NCBI GenBank assembly: GCA_015056735.1
Contig: SVFT01000010.1
Coordinates: forward strand, 1 to 56,831
DNA from: Lachnospiraceae bacterium
Lineage (GTDB): Bacteria; Bacillota; Clostridia; Lachnospirales; Lachnospiraceae
Direction: 5' to 3'
Length of the DNA stretch: 56,831 nucleotides
Shown here piece by piece: positions 34,581-44,416 of the stretch. The position numbers were made by a program, and so were the translations under genes. Within the stretch, counting starts at the first letter, position 1, and every line of letters begins with the position of its first letter. Under the pieces are notes generated by a model. The model saw nothing but the letters and a program-made list of their open reading frames with translations, was not told the origin of the DNA and made no database searches.

Positions 34581-35786
34581 ATGAATGATAGAAATAATCG
34601 TAAGATCTTAATCATCGTAGAAAACCTGCCGGTGCCGTTTGATACGCGTGTATGGCAGGAAGCGACAACACTGGTGGAGAACGGCTACACGGTATCCGTG
34701 ATCTGCCCGAAGGGCAAAGGGTACGAAGCCGAGAAGGAGACGATAGACGGTGTGCATATCTATCGCCACGATCTGCCGACGGAAGGAAGCGGCCCGATCG
34801 GATACTGGAGAGAATATACGACAGCACTTCGTGAGGAGTACCGTCTCGCAAAGCAGTGCTACGAAGAGGTCGGTTTTGATGTGATCCAGGGATGCAATCC
34901 GCCGGATGATATCTATATGGTCGCAAAGAAGTTCAGAAAGTACGGCGTACAGTATGTATTCGATCATCACGACGTATGTCCCGAACTGTTTATCGCAAAG
35001 TTTGGAAAGAAAGGACTTCTCTATCGTTCGCAGCTCTATTTTGAGCGGCAGACATATAAGCACTGCACGTTCGCTTTTGTCACGAACGAATCCTACAAAA
35101 GAGTCGCAATCGAACGCGGTAAGATGGATCCGAAGGATGTTCTGATCCTGCGAAGCGGCCCGAAGCTGGAGCGCTTGAGGATTCAGGATCCGAAGCCGGA
35201 GTTAAAGAAGGGCCGGAAATACATGATCGGGTACCTCGGCGTCATTGGCAAGCAGGAAGGGATCCCTTACCTTCTGGAAGCTGCGAAGTATATCCGCGAT
35301 ACGCTGCATCGCGACGATGTCTGCTATGGGATCGTCGGCGGCGGTACATCGCTCGAAGAATTGAAAAAGCTGTCCCACGACATGGGGCTTGATGATATCG
35401 TCACATTCACGGGACGTGCGCCGGATGATGTGATGCTGGATTACCTGAACACAGCGGATGTGTGCGTGAATCCGGATGAATGGAACCCGATGAATGACAA
35501 GTCGACCATGAATAAGGTCCTTGAATATATGGCGCTTGCAAAGCCGATCGTGCAGTTCGACTTAACGGAAGGCAGGTTTTCCGCACAGGAAGCTTCCCTT
35601 TACGCGAAGCCCAATGACAGCGTGGATATGGCGAAGAAGATCGTTGAGCTTCTGGATGACGAGGAAAAGCGCCGCAGGATGGGTGCATTCGGCCGCAAGC
35701 GTGTTATGGAAGAGCTCTCCTGGGAGCATACGAGCAAGGTGCTTTTGGAAGGGTATGACCGGTTCTTTAAGAAAATCGGAAAATAG
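34581..35786 (+). CDS. Glycosyltransferase family 4
   Basis: A 401-residue GT-B enzyme with NLPVPFDTRVWQEATTLVENGY at the start (the DTRVW segment is typical of exopolysaccharide GT4 proteins), HDVCPELF in the middle and the donor-binding region with MNKVLEYMALAKPIVQFD near residues 310-330. It probably adds the next sugar to the lipid-linked unit made by the upstream enzyme. No strong ribosome binding site precedes the ATG. Confidence 0.88.
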   Translation: MNDRNNRKILIIVENLPVPFDTRVWQEATTLVENGYTVSVICPKGKGYEAEKETIDGVHIYRHDLPTEGSGPIGYWREYTTALREEYRLAKQCYEEVGFDVIQGCNPPDDIYMVAKKFRKYGVQYVFDHHDVCPELFIAKFGKKGLLYRSQLYFERQTYKHCTFAFVTNESYKRVAIERGKMDPKDVLILRSGPKLERLRIQDPKPELKKGRKYMIGYLGVIGKQEGIPYLLEAAKYIRDTLHRDDVCYGIVGGGTSLEELKKLSHDMGLDDIVTFTGRAPDDVMLDYLNTADVCVNPDEWNPMNDKSTMNKVLEYMALAKPIVQFDLTEGRFSAQEASLYAKPNDSVDMAKKIVELLDDEEKRRRMGAFGRKRVMEELSWEHTSKVLLEGYDRFFKKIGK

Positions 35787-35847
35787 GACCGAAACAGAAG
35801 ATCGGTTTTGAACGAACCGAAAAGAAAGAGTAACAGGACGGACAGAG

Positions 35848-37221
35848 ATGAATATCAGTATTTTTGGACTGGGATATGTGGGCTGCGTCGGCGCTGCGTG
35901 CTGCGCGAAACTGGGACATCACGTGATCGGCGTGGATGTTTCCGAACATAAAGTGGAGCTGATGAGCAGCGGTAGACCCACGATCATTGAGAAAGATATC
36001 GATGATCTGACGAAAGTGGCACATGATGCGGGCAGACTGGAAGCGACAACGGATGCGGGCTATGCGGTTATGCATTCCGAGATCTCTTTTATCGCGGTCG
36101 GTACGCCCAGCAGCAAAGAAGGTCACTTAAACCTTGACTATATCTATAAGGTTGCAAAGCAGATCGGCGAAGCACTGAAGACCAAGGATTCGTTTCATAT
36201 CGTGGCGATCCGCAGCACCGTACTTCCCGGCACGAACGCAAAGCTTGGCGAGATCATCGAAGAAGCATCCGGCAAGAAGCGCGATACGGATTTTACCGTT
36301 GTATCCAATCCGGAATTCCTGCGCGAAGGAACGGCGGTACACGACTACTTAAATCCGCCGCTTACACTCGTCGGTTCTGACAACGAGACGGCCATTGGCA
36401 GGATGCGTGAGCTGTACAAGGATATCCCCGGCGAGTTCATCGCGACCGATATCAAAGTCGCGGAGATGATGAAATATATCAACAATACATATCATGCGCT
36501 CAAGATCGTATTCGGCAATGAGGTCGGCAACATCTGCAAGGCGCTTGATGTCGACAGCCATAAAGTGATGGAAATCTTCTGTAAGGATAAGCAGCTCAAC
36601 ATTTCCCCGTACTACTTTAAGCCAGGTTTTGCGTACGGCGGCTCCTGTCTTCCTAAGGACTCCAAGGCGCTCCGCACACTGGCCCGCGACTATTACGTGG
36701 ATGTTCCAGTCATCAACAGCATCGAAGAGTCCAACGAGATCCAGAAGCGCAACGCCGTATCGATCATCATGGAAAAGGGCAAGCGCAAAGTCGGTATCCT
36801 AGGCCTTTCTTTCAAGGCAGGTACGGATGACCTCCGCTGCAGTCCGATCGTGGATGTCGTAGAGTCTCTTCTGGGAAAAGGGTTCGAGCTGCGGATCTAC
36901 GACAAGAATGTCAAGCTTTCCGAGATCACGGGGACCAACAAGGATTTTATCATGGCAAAGATCCCGCATCTGCAGCACTTCGTATATGACGATCTTGACA
37001 AAGTGATCCGTGAATCGGATGTGCTCGTTGTAACGAATAAAGAACCTGAGTTTGATAATATCTTGAAAGACTATCCCGGCAAGATCATCGTGGACCTCGT
37101 ACGTGCCTGGAAAGATGTGGACTACGAAGGCAACTACGAAGGGATCTCCTGGGGCAACATCAATACGAACAAGGCACAGGACACTGCTATCCGCAAGGAT
37201 ATGGCAGGAACTGAGTTCTAA
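35848..37221 (+). CDS. UDP-glucose or GDP-mannose 6-dehydrogenase
   Basis: A 457-residue NAD-dependent dehydrogenase making a sugar acid nucleotide. The N-terminal Rossmann motif is GLGYVG (7-12), the catalytic Cys267 is in GGSCLPKD, and KAGTDDLRCSP marks the C-terminal domain. The opening FGLGYVGCVGAA and KPGFAYGGSCLPKD are closest in style to AlgD/GDP-mannose dehydrogenases, but the two activities cannot be separated by eye. It would supply uronic acid for the polymer. A strong terminator follows. Confidence 0.88.
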   Translation: MNISIFGLGYVGCVGAACCAKLGHHVIGVDVSEHKVELMSSGRPTIIEKDIDDLTKVAHDAGRLEATTDAGYAVMHSEISFIAVGTPSSKEGHLNLDYIYKVAKQIGEALKTKDSFHIVAIRSTVLPGTNAKLGEIIEEASGKKRDTDFTVVSNPEFLREGTAVHDYLNPPLTLVGSDNETAIGRMRELYKDIPGEFIATDIKVAEMMKYINNTYHALKIVFGNEVGNICKALDVDSHKVMEIFCKDKQLNISPYYFKPGFAYGGSCLPKDSKALRTLARDYYVDVPVINSIEESNEIQKRNAVSIIMEKGKRKVGILGLSFKAGTDDLRCSPIVDVVESLLGKGFELRIYDKNVKLSEITGTNKDFIMAKIPHLQHFVYDDLDKVIRESDVLVVTNKEPEFDNILKDYPGKIIVDLVRAWKDVDYEGNYEGISWGNINTNKAQDTAIRKDMAGTEF

Positions 37222-37233
37222 CTGAAAGAGATG

Positions 37234-37271
37234 AAAAAGGAATTTGCCGCATGTGGCAAATTCCTTTTTTT
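37234..37271. terminator. Bidirectional terminator after the exopolysaccharide cluster
   Basis: AAAAAGGAATTTGCC (37234-37248) pairs with GGCAAATTCCTTTTT (37255-37269), fifteen perfect pairs. The T and A runs at the two ends allow it to serve both this cluster and the convergent gene. Confidence 0.88.
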
Positions 37272-37311
37272 CTGGCTGCTTCGGGAAGCGTTGAAGAAAG
37301 CGCTTCCTCCC

Positions 37312-39603
37312 TTATTCTGCCGAGATCTCATAAAGTGACATCATCAGCTTGTAATCCACGTAATTGAGCGGGATCGGGGTAAACGGATTCGTGATATTGT
37401 GCGGATCTAAGTTGCTTAAGTGATTCTCTTCATGGAGCACGCGCTCTACCGACAGGCTCTTAATGATATCGGAAGCACCCCAGTTATCTTCAAAGGCCGT
37501 ATCATAATCCATGTAATATACATGTTCATACTGCGAGGCAAGTTTTGCAAGCTCAGTATCCAGATGTTCGTAATCCGCGTGATATACATCACATCCTGTA
37601 AGGAACTTCACCGGGAAGATGAACAGGATCTGCTGCTCATCGGGGCCGACAACGAACGCGTCACGATCGGAGATGGGGGCGCATACTTTTGCCAGATAAT
37701 CCCAGTGACAGCGCGTGTGATCCTTCTGCGTGAGGAGCCCCTTGTTATAGGGAAGGAAGGATACAAGCACGATGATCCAGACGGCTGCGGCGCCGTATTT
37801 GCGGACTTTTTCGCTCTTTGCAAAATGATCGAAGATGATCCCGGCAAGGAGGAAGATCAGTACGAGGAACACCGCGACATAGCGCGCATAATAGTAATAG
37901 TAGATGAGCCGTACGCGCATGATTATGGAATAGACAACGACCATGTAAAGGAAAAGGAGCGACAGCTGCAGATGCAGCGGCTTCTTCATAAACAGCGTCG
38001 GCTTTAAAAATAAAACGATATAGATCAGCGGGACAAGGACAAGCCCTGAGAAGTAGATATACGTGCTGATCTGCAGGTATTCGAAGGCGGTTCGTGTCTC
38101 TGCCGTCAGGACCCCTTTATAGAAGAAGAACAGGACGGAGATAACGAGGAAGATGCGGATGCCCCAGGCGAGTACCCCTTTCCACGGCGCAGGTGCCGAC
38201 TTGGATTCTGTACGATCTGTATTTATAGAATCTGAAAAGCCTGCTGTGCGAACGTCTTCCGTAACGATTGACGCATTTTGTGGTTCCCGAATAGATAAAG
38301 TCACGGCGGGATAATGGGTAACAATCCGATGCAGAATATAGCTGATCACCGGCATCGCAAAGAACACGGCGATGATAAAAGGCGCCTGCCGTTCGGCCGT
38401 CAAGATACCGCCCGTAACTTTGGTCAGGAACGTGTAGTTACCGTATGTATAGTAGGGCGCGATGGAAAAGGCCCAAAGTGCGCTGATGCAGAATCCCCAG
38501 CTTGCCAGCACAGATGCGACGAGTTCGCGCGGATCACGCCTATACGCGTAGCGGATCCAGGATACGAGCACGAAGACCGGCATGAACGCAAACAGGCTGA
38601 TATGGATGAACGAAAAAAGAATGAGCGGCAGCGCCGTATAGTACGGATGTCGGTCGGATGTCAGGAAGTAGAGGTAGATGCAGATCGTGACAGCCAGAAA
38701 GAGCTCCGTCAGGGTAGACTTGGAGAGCCAGATCACGATCGGACTGAAACCGCAAAGGAATGTAATGGCAAAATTTGTGATACGCCTAAGATGCAGGTTC
38801 TCACAGATCATCGAGACAAGGCCGATATAGCATAGGAAGAGGATCGTCTGAATATCGAACATGCGCGCATAACCAAAGATCGCTCCCCAGAGTGCAAGAA
38901 GCGCAGAGTACGTCGGGACGCCGTGGATCGTGCCGACGATCCTGTCAAAATGAGTCGCATCATAGTCTGTCTCCCATTCATATTTCGGAAGATAGAGATT
39001 GTTCTGTGCGTAGATAAAATCGAGATACTGCTGACGCTCGTCGTCTGTATCGAGCTTTGTAAACTCGGTCATTTCAATATAATTATGGGTATCGCCGGAG
39101 AGAAGCTGCAGCGCCTTGACCTGGTACGTACCCTGGTCCTGTCCCATGCTGTAGAGCTCGAACTTATTACAGGTAAAGGGGATCAGGATGAGGCAGGCAA
39201 GTAATACGATCGAGTTTTTTCTGATGGTAGAAATTAAAAGATTTCTAAGATTTCTAAGGCTATTGGAACGTTCGGAAGGGATCGTAGATAGAGTTTGTTT
39301 TACATTCTCGTTGCTTGCAAATTGAGTCGTAAACCCGAGCTTTGCGGCAAACTGAGAGCCGGGCACGATTTTCACAAGAAGCGCACCCGCGCAGGCCGCT
39401 ACGTTACAGCAGACCATCACAGGCACGAAAGCAAATCTGTCGACCGCAAAAAATGCGGCGCTGACAAGCGTATAGACAGACAGAAAACCGATCACGGAAA
39501 ACAGAAAGATGCGGACAAGGTCACTGCTTCCGCTCAGCTTCCGTACGCTGCATCCGCAGATCAAAACGCATGAGATCATTAAAATAAACAACAGGATCGA
39601 CAT
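37312..39603 (-). CDS. Large GT-C-like membrane protein
   Basis: A 763-residue protein with at least twelve hydrophobic helices and a soluble C-terminal domain of ~120 residues. After residue 145 an extracytoplasmic loop has MGQDQGTYQ, an acidic motif in the position GT-C enzymes use for catalysis. A low-complexity polar insert lies near residues 425-455. AGAGGG precedes the ATG. It may assemble a surface glycan with the neighbouring exopolysaccharide genes or decorate flagellin next door; neither is shown by sequence. Confidence 0.6.
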   Translation of the reverse strand: MSILLFILMISCVLICGCSVRKLSGSSDLVRIFLFSVIGFLSVYTLVSAAFFAVDRFAFVPVMVCCNVAACAGALLVKIVPGSQFAAKLGFTTQFASNENVKQTLSTIPSERSNSLRNLRNLLISTIRKNSIVLLACLILIPFTCNKFELYSMGQDQGTYQVKALQLLSGDTHNYIEMTEFTKLDTDDERQQYLDFIYAQNNLYLPKYEWETDYDATHFDRIVGTIHGVPTYSALLALWGAIFGYARMFDIQTILFLCYIGLVSMICENLHLRRITNFAITFLCGFSPIVIWLSKSTLTELFLAVTICIYLYFLTSDRHPYYTALPLILFSFIHISLFAFMPVFVLVSWIRYAYRRDPRELVASVLASWGFCISALWAFSIAPYYTYGNYTFLTKVTGGILTAERQAPFIIAVFFAMPVISYILHRIVTHYPAVTLSIREPQNASIVTEDVRTAGFSDSINTDRTESKSAPAPWKGVLAWGIRIFLVISVLFFFYKGVLTAETRTAFEYLQISTYIYFSGLVLVPLIYIVLFLKPTLFMKKPLHLQLSLLFLYMVVVYSIIMRVRLIYYYYYARYVAVFLVLIFLLAGIIFDHFAKSEKVRKYGAAAVWIIVLVSFLPYNKGLLTQKDHTRCHWDYLAKVCAPISDRDAFVVGPDEQQILFIFPVKFLTGCDVYHADYEHLDTELAKLASQYEHVYYMDYDTAFEDNWGASDIIKSLSVERVLHEENHLSNLDPHNITNPFTPIPLNYVDYKLMMSLYEISAE

Positions 39604-39695
39604 ATTTTTCCCTCTTCGAACCTTTCTCTTCCTGATTCTTTTCCTATCATATCATGCACTTTGCAAAAAAACTTCACAAAAATCGAAAAATTCCC

Positions 39696-39722
39696 TAAAG
39701 TTCTCCCGATTTTCTCCGATAA
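39696..39722 (+). promoter_or_regulatory. Sigma-28 promoter of flgM
   Basis: TAAA (39696-39699), 15 bases, then TCCGATAA (39715-39722) matches the flagellar sigma-28 consensus TAAA-N15-GCCGATAA except for one base. Confidence 0.8.
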
Positions 39723-39770
39723 ACTTAATAGGAAAAAGCGATAGTATCATCCATGGAAGGAGGAATACAC

Positions 39771-40046
39771 ATGCGTATCGAGGCTTATAATCAGGTACAG
39801 CAGCTTTTCCAGGCAAAACAAACGGCAAAGCAGGAGAAGGTCGCAAAGGGCGGTTTTTCCGACAAACTTCAGATCTCCAACTTGGGAAAAGATCTGCAGG
39901 TGGGGAAACAGGCTGTCAGAAATGCGTCTGACATTCGTAAAGAACTGGTGGATCCGATCAAGAAGGCTGTTCAGAACGGCACATATTCGGTTACACCCGA
40001 AAGCTTTGCAGCAAAGCTTATGGAAAAGTACGATGAAATGAGGTAG
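39771..40046 (+). CDS. flgM: Anti-sigma-28 factor FlgM
   Basis: A 91-residue protein with a basic, flexible N-terminus and the family's C-terminal helical region (IRKELVDPIKKAVQNGTYSVTPESFAAKLMEKYDEM). FlgM holds sigma-28 inactive until the hook is complete and is then exported. ATG 39771 has GGAAGGAGG seven bases upstream. Its sigma-28 promoter gives negative feedback. It heads the late flagellar operon. Confidence 0.88.
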   Translation: MRIEAYNQVQQLFQAKQTAKQEKVAKGGFSDKLQISNLGKDLQVGKQAVRNASDIRKELVDPIKKAVQNGTYSVTPESFAAKLMEKYDEMR

Positions 40047-40051
40047 AGATC

Positions 40052-40570
40052 TTGGCAAGTCTGATCGGAGAACTGGTTTCCGTATTAAATAGGGAAAACG
40101 AAGAATACGAGCAGATGCTGGCATTATCTCAACGCAAGACACCTGTGATCGTTCAAGGCGACATTGCGACATTACAGGAGATCACGGAAGAAGAACAGAA
40201 AAGAATCGACGTGATCACGCAGCTCGAAAAAGATCGAATGGCGTGTCTCGTTGATATTGGAAAAGTGATCGGCAGGGAGGCCGAGACCATCATGCTGGCT
40301 GATTTGGTCCGCGCCTTGGACCGGAGCCCTGCGGATCAACGGGAGCTTGACGATGCTCACAGGAAACTGAAAGAGACCTTGAAGCATCTGCATGAGATCA
40401 ACTCCCGCAACCGTGAACTTCTATCAACTGCACTGGAAATGGTGGAGTTTGATCTCAATATAATGCGTGCTTCCAAGCAGGCACCGGAGACAGCGAACTA
40501 CAATAGGGGCGCTTACAATGCCGGGTCCATGTTGGGGGCCGGGCGTAGCGGCTTTGATGCAAAAAGCTGA
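40052..40570 (+). CDS. flgN: FlgN-type flagellar export chaperone
   Basis: A 172-residue, mostly alpha-helical protein with long heptad-like helices and the FlgN pattern LVSVLNRENEEYEQMLALSQRKTPVIVQGD near the start. It keeps hook-associated proteins FlgK and FlgL export-competent, which fits its place just before flgK. The TTG start at 40052 has GAGG eight bases upstream, at the end of flgM. The C-terminal 25 residues are Gly/Asn-rich. Confidence 0.82.
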   Translation: MASLIGELVSVLNRENEEYEQMLALSQRKTPVIVQGDIATLQEITEEEQKRIDVITQLEKDRMACLVDIGKVIGREAETIMLADLVRALDRSPADQRELDDAHRKLKETLKHLHEINSRNRELLSTALEMVEFDLNIMRASKQAPETANYNRGAYNAGSMLGAGRSGFDAKS

Positions 40571-40585
40571 TCTTGAGGTGATTTT

Positions 40586-42280
40586 ATGCCGTTAATGGGA
40601 AGTCTGCACATTGGCAAGTCGGGTTTACAGACAAGCCAGAATGCATTAAATACAACATCACATAACATTTCCAATCTGGATACCCAAGGATATACGAGGC
40701 AGCAGGTCTCATTGGGCACCAAGGACTACTCAAAGCTCGCAGCCAACGCGACGGGCTCGGATGTCCGCCAGTACGGTCTCGGCGTCGACTATGTCGAGAC
40801 GAGACAGGTCAGGGACTACTTCCTTGACAAGACCTACCGCAAGGAATCCGGACGAAATGCTTTTTTTGCAAATTCATATACGGCTCTGACGGAGGTCGAG
40901 ACCATACTCGGTGAACTGTATGGCGCGACCTTCAATGATTCTTTGGGAGATCTCAAAGAGGCGCTCGATGAACTGGCCAAGACGCCGACCGATTCGGTGG
41001 TACAGGGGCTCGTGGTTCAGCGTGCGTCCGCTTTTCTCGACAGCGCAAAAGCTGTCTACAACGGTCTGTCCGATTATCAGGACAACTTAAATCTCCAGGT
41101 GAAGACCAAGGTTGATCAGTTAAATGAATACGCACATAAGCTTCACGATCTGAACGTAGCGATCCTGAAAGTAGAGGCGGCAAACGTAGAGCATGCGAAC
41201 GACTTAAAAGACGCGCGCAATCTGATCCTTGATGAGATGGGCGAGCTCGCCTCGATCACGTATCACGAAGATATCTACGGCAATGTGATCGTGCAGGTTG
41301 AAGGACACGATTTTGTATCCAAGGATCTTGTGTACGACATTGAACTCTACCAGGATGATGTGACCGGATTCTACACGCCGTTCTGGCAGATGGATGCAAC
41401 GTACAAGACAGATTCCTTCGGCGTGAAGCATTATAATATAGAGGGCGCGGAAGTTTTTGACACAACGCGCACGATCTCTTCGGAATTAAATACCGATATC
41501 GGCGGGATCAAGGCACTGCTCTATGCAAGGGGTGACCACCGTGCGGATTATACGGATCTTGCGGATGCGGATTACTATAATAAGAACATCGCCCAGTCGA
41601 TCATCATGAACGTGCAGGCGGAATTCGACCAGCTCGTTCACGGGATCGCAACGGAGATTAACAGAACACTGGCGGAAGCGGCGGATACCGAGACGGGCTA
41701 TCTGTGCTACGCATTTGAGAAAAACGGTGTTACCACATACCAGCCGATCCAACTTTTCCAGAAAGTGGTAACGGACGGCTATCGATATAACGAGGATACT
41801 TTCGCGTGGGAATTCGTTCCGGAAGAAGCTGACAAAAAGGAAACACTCTACAGCGTATCCAACTTAAATGTCAATGCGGACTTAAAGAAGTCCCCGACCA
41901 AGCTGAGCTACAAAAAGCCGGACGGGTCGGATGATTACGAACTGGCGGCAAAGCTGGCAAAGCTTTTCCAGGGTGGAGAGAATGACGAAAGTACGCTGAC
42001 ACTGAATCCGAACGTTGCGACCAGGGCGAACTTCATGGGCTACTATAATGATCTTGTAAACCAAATCGCGAATTCGGGACAGGTTTTCAAGAGCTTCTGC
42101 GAGAGCCAGCAGAAAACAGTTGATGCAACGGCTTATGCAAGAGAAGAGATCGTCGGCGTATCCTCCGACGAAGAATTATCCAACATGATCCGTTTTCAGA
42201 ATGCATACAATGCATCCAGTAGATACATCAATGTTATTGATGAGATGATTGAACACATCATCAATACGTTCGCAAGATAG
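40586..42280 (+). CDS. flgK: Flagellar hook-associated protein 1 (first copy)
   Basis: A 564-residue filament-hook junction protein. The N-terminal flagellar rod motif is NALNTTSHNISNLDTQGYTRQQ (helical, about 18-39) and the C-terminal signature is DEELSNMIRFQNAYNASSRYINVIDEM. It is exported by the flagellar system. It is followed 45 bases later by a second, divergent flgK. The two share terminal domains but differ in the middle. Confidence 0.92.
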   Translation: MPLMGSLHIGKSGLQTSQNALNTTSHNISNLDTQGYTRQQVSLGTKDYSKLAANATGSDVRQYGLGVDYVETRQVRDYFLDKTYRKESGRNAFFANSYTALTEVETILGELYGATFNDSLGDLKEALDELAKTPTDSVVQGLVVQRASAFLDSAKAVYNGLSDYQDNLNLQVKTKVDQLNEYAHKLHDLNVAILKVEAANVEHANDLKDARNLILDEMGELASITYHEDIYGNVIVQVEGHDFVSKDLVYDIELYQDDVTGFYTPFWQMDATYKTDSFGVKHYNIEGAEVFDTTRTISSELNTDIGGIKALLYARGDHRADYTDLADADYYNKNIAQSIIMNVQAEFDQLVHGIATEINRTLAEAADTETGYLCYAFEKNGVTTYQPIQLFQKVVTDGYRYNEDTFAWEFVPEEADKKETLYSVSNLNVNADLKKSPTKLSYKKPDGSDDYELAAKLAKLFQGGENDESTLTLNPNVATRANFMGYYNDLVNQIANSGQVFKSFCESQQKTVDATAYAREEIVGVSSDEELSNMIRFQNAYNASSRYINVIDEMIEHIINTFAR

Positions 42281-42325
42281 TCTGCCGCGCTGCGTGGCAG
42301 GAACGATACGAAAGGAGCGTGCGAT

Positions 42326-44323
42326 ATGCCGTCAACATTTTTCGGACTGAATACTGCATACCTGGGATTAACGGCAGCAAATGCTTCCCTGAATACGACG
42401 TCGAACAATATCTCCAATGTTCAGACAGAAGGATACAGCCGTCAGCATACGGTACAGCAGGCAGCGGATGCGATCCGCGTGTTTTCACAGTACGGCAGCG
42501 CCGGCGCCGGTGTTGAGACGCTTGCGATCGAACGCTACCGTGATGAGTTCTATGATGTAAAATACTGGAATAACAATGCGAACCTCGGCGAGTATGAGGC
42601 GAAGCAGTACTATATGAAGCTGGTCGAGAAGTACTTTGCGGACGGTGATAATGTGGAAGGCTTTTCCACAATTTTTTCAGACATGTTCGATTCGCTCCAG
42701 GAGCTTAAAAAGTCGGCAGGCGAATCCTCGACGAGAACGCAGTTTTTAAGCAAGGCCATCAACCTGACTGAGTATTTTAATACGATGCAGAAAAATCTGC
42801 AGGATATGCAGAAGGATCTAAACGAAGAGATCAAAACATACGTATCGCAGATCAACTCGTATGCATCGGAGCTGGCGACAATGAACCAACAGATCAATGT
42901 CATTGAGATGTCGGGCGGCACAGCGAACGAACTTCGCGACAGACGTGCGCTGATTATCGACAAGCTTTCCGAGATCGTATCGGTGGAGTGTGAGGAGCAA
43001 AAGGTCGTGGACCTCAATAACCCCGATCATGAGACCGGCGCGACAAGATATATTGTGAAAATTGCGGGCGGGCAGCCGCTCGTTGACGATACCAGCTATA
43101 ACACGATCAACCTGATTGCACGTGAAGCATACGAGTCCGCAAATCAGTCGGATGTTGTCGGCCTGTACGACTTAAAGTGGGACAACGGGAATTCATTTCC
43201 ACTGACCAATGCCGAGATGGGCGGCAGACTTCGCGGTCTGATCGACCTTCGAGACGGAAATAACGCCGAGTACTTCCACGGTACGGCGACCGGCGTCGGC
43301 AAGATGACGGTCGGCGAGGAGACGAGAAGCACCGTAACGATCACGGTAGATGATGAATATCTGACGGACTTAAACAAGATCACATTGCCGGAAAACGGCA
43401 AGATCAAGGTCGGCGGCCGCGAGATCTTTTTTGACCAATGGACATTTAACTGTGAAGTAAACGAAAAGACCGGAAAGGCTGTATATTCTTATACCTTTGT
43501 CATGAGTGACCGTAACGAGGATGTGGGCCTGGCGGGGCTGCAGGGCAAAGAGGCGTCTGTCGGCAACAAGATCGGTTACCAGGGGATCCCGTATTATCAG
43601 GAGCAGATGAATGAGTGGGTACGGTGCTTTGCACAGGCCGTGAACGGGATCATCACGCAGGACGGTTCGATCGACAACTACGGAAATGCGGCGACAAAGC
43701 TCCTTCTGGCGGACAAGGCGACCGATGAGACGCAGTGGCTTTTTGACGGTGTCCCGGCGACAACAAAGACTGTGATGGAGCCGAAGCTCGATCCGATAAC
43801 CGGCCTTCCGATGACTGATCCGGATACGGGCGATCCGCTTTACAATACCTACGAGGTGCCGATCTCTTACAAGGTCTCCTGCAAGGATGATACCTACTAC
43901 TGGCTGACGGCGTCCAGCTTTAACGTTTCGAAGTCGATCCGAAGCGATGCAAACCTGCTGGCGACAAGGTCCGGCCAGGTGGGCGATGCGAGCGACGAGA
44001 GCAAGTATGATATCGTGGATCAGCTCCTCGATCTGGAAAAATCCAGAGAAAAGATGTCCTTCAGAGGCGCATCCGCGGGTGAATTCCTGCAGTGCATCCT
44101 GTCTGACATCGCGCTCAATACGCAGAACGCAGACACGTTTTCCAAGTGTTATACGACGATCGGGAAGAGTGTGGAGAATCAGCGTCTGTCGATCTCCGGC
44201 GTTGATGCGGACGAAGAAGCCGTGAACCTTGTGAAGTACCAGAATGCGTACACACTGGCATCCAAAATGATCCAGACATTGACTGAGGTCTATGACAGGC
44301 TGATCTTGCAGACGGGCGTATAA
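42326..44323 (+). CDS. flgK: Flagellar hook-associated protein 1 (second copy)
   Basis: A 665-residue FlgK paralogue with NTTSNNISNVQTEGYSRQH near the start and DADEEAVNLVKYQNAYTLASKMIQTL at the C-terminus. It is 101 residues longer than the first copy, mostly in the central surface-exposed domain. AAAGGAG lies eight bases before the ATG. Both copies are intact, so a hook junction built of two proteins, or alternative use, is possible. A terminator-like hairpin with an embedded sigma-28 promoter follows. Confidence 0.9.
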   Translation: MPSTFFGLNTAYLGLTAANASLNTTSNNISNVQTEGYSRQHTVQQAADAIRVFSQYGSAGAGVETLAIERYRDEFYDVKYWNNNANLGEYEAKQYYMKLVEKYFADGDNVEGFSTIFSDMFDSLQELKKSAGESSTRTQFLSKAINLTEYFNTMQKNLQDMQKDLNEEIKTYVSQINSYASELATMNQQINVIEMSGGTANELRDRRALIIDKLSEIVSVECEEQKVVDLNNPDHETGATRYIVKIAGGQPLVDDTSYNTINLIAREAYESANQSDVVGLYDLKWDNGNSFPLTNAEMGGRLRGLIDLRDGNNAEYFHGTATGVGKMTVGEETRSTVTITVDDEYLTDLNKITLPENGKIKVGGREIFFDQWTFNCEVNEKTGKAVYSYTFVMSDRNEDVGLAGLQGKEASVGNKIGYQGIPYYQEQMNEWVRCFAQAVNGIITQDGSIDNYGNAATKLLLADKATDETQWLFDGVPATTKTVMEPKLDPITGLPMTDPDTGDPLYNTYEVPISYKVSCKDDTYYWLTASSFNVSKSIRSDANLLATRSGQVGDASDESKYDIVDQLLDLEKSREKMSFRGASAGEFLQCILSDIALNTQNADTFSKCYTTIGKSVENQRLSISGVDADEEAVNLVKYQNAYTLASKMIQTLTEVYDRLILQTGV

Positions 44324-44341
44324 CAATTTCGAAATGACTCT

Positions 44342-44368
44342 TAAGAAAACCCCGGTTCCTGCCGAAAT
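44342..44368 (+). promoter_or_regulatory. Sigma-28-like promoter of flgL embedded in a terminator
   Basis: TAAG (44342-44345), 15 bases, then GCCGAAAT (44361-44368) fits the sigma-28 pattern with two substitutions. Its spacer is the 5' arm of the terminator hairpin. A transcript starting near 44376 would lack that arm and so escape termination before flgL. Confidence 0.5.
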
Positions 44369-44398
44369 ACTATTCGTAGGAACCGAGGTATTTTTTTT
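44350..44398 (+). terminator. Intrinsic terminator between flgK and flgL
   Basis: CGGTTCCT (44353-44360) pairs with AGGAACCG (44378-44385), extended by ACC/GGT across a mismatch, with a 17-base loop and eight T (44391-44398). flgL begins only 18 bases later. Confidence 0.8.
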
Positions 44399-44416
44399 AA
44401 GGAATTGGAGGACAGC

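Noticed and set aside
44100-44108. A fourth exact TGTCTGACA inside the second flgK gene
   Set aside because: It lies deep in coding sequence with no promoter nearby and is compatible with chance, so it was not called a GntR operator.
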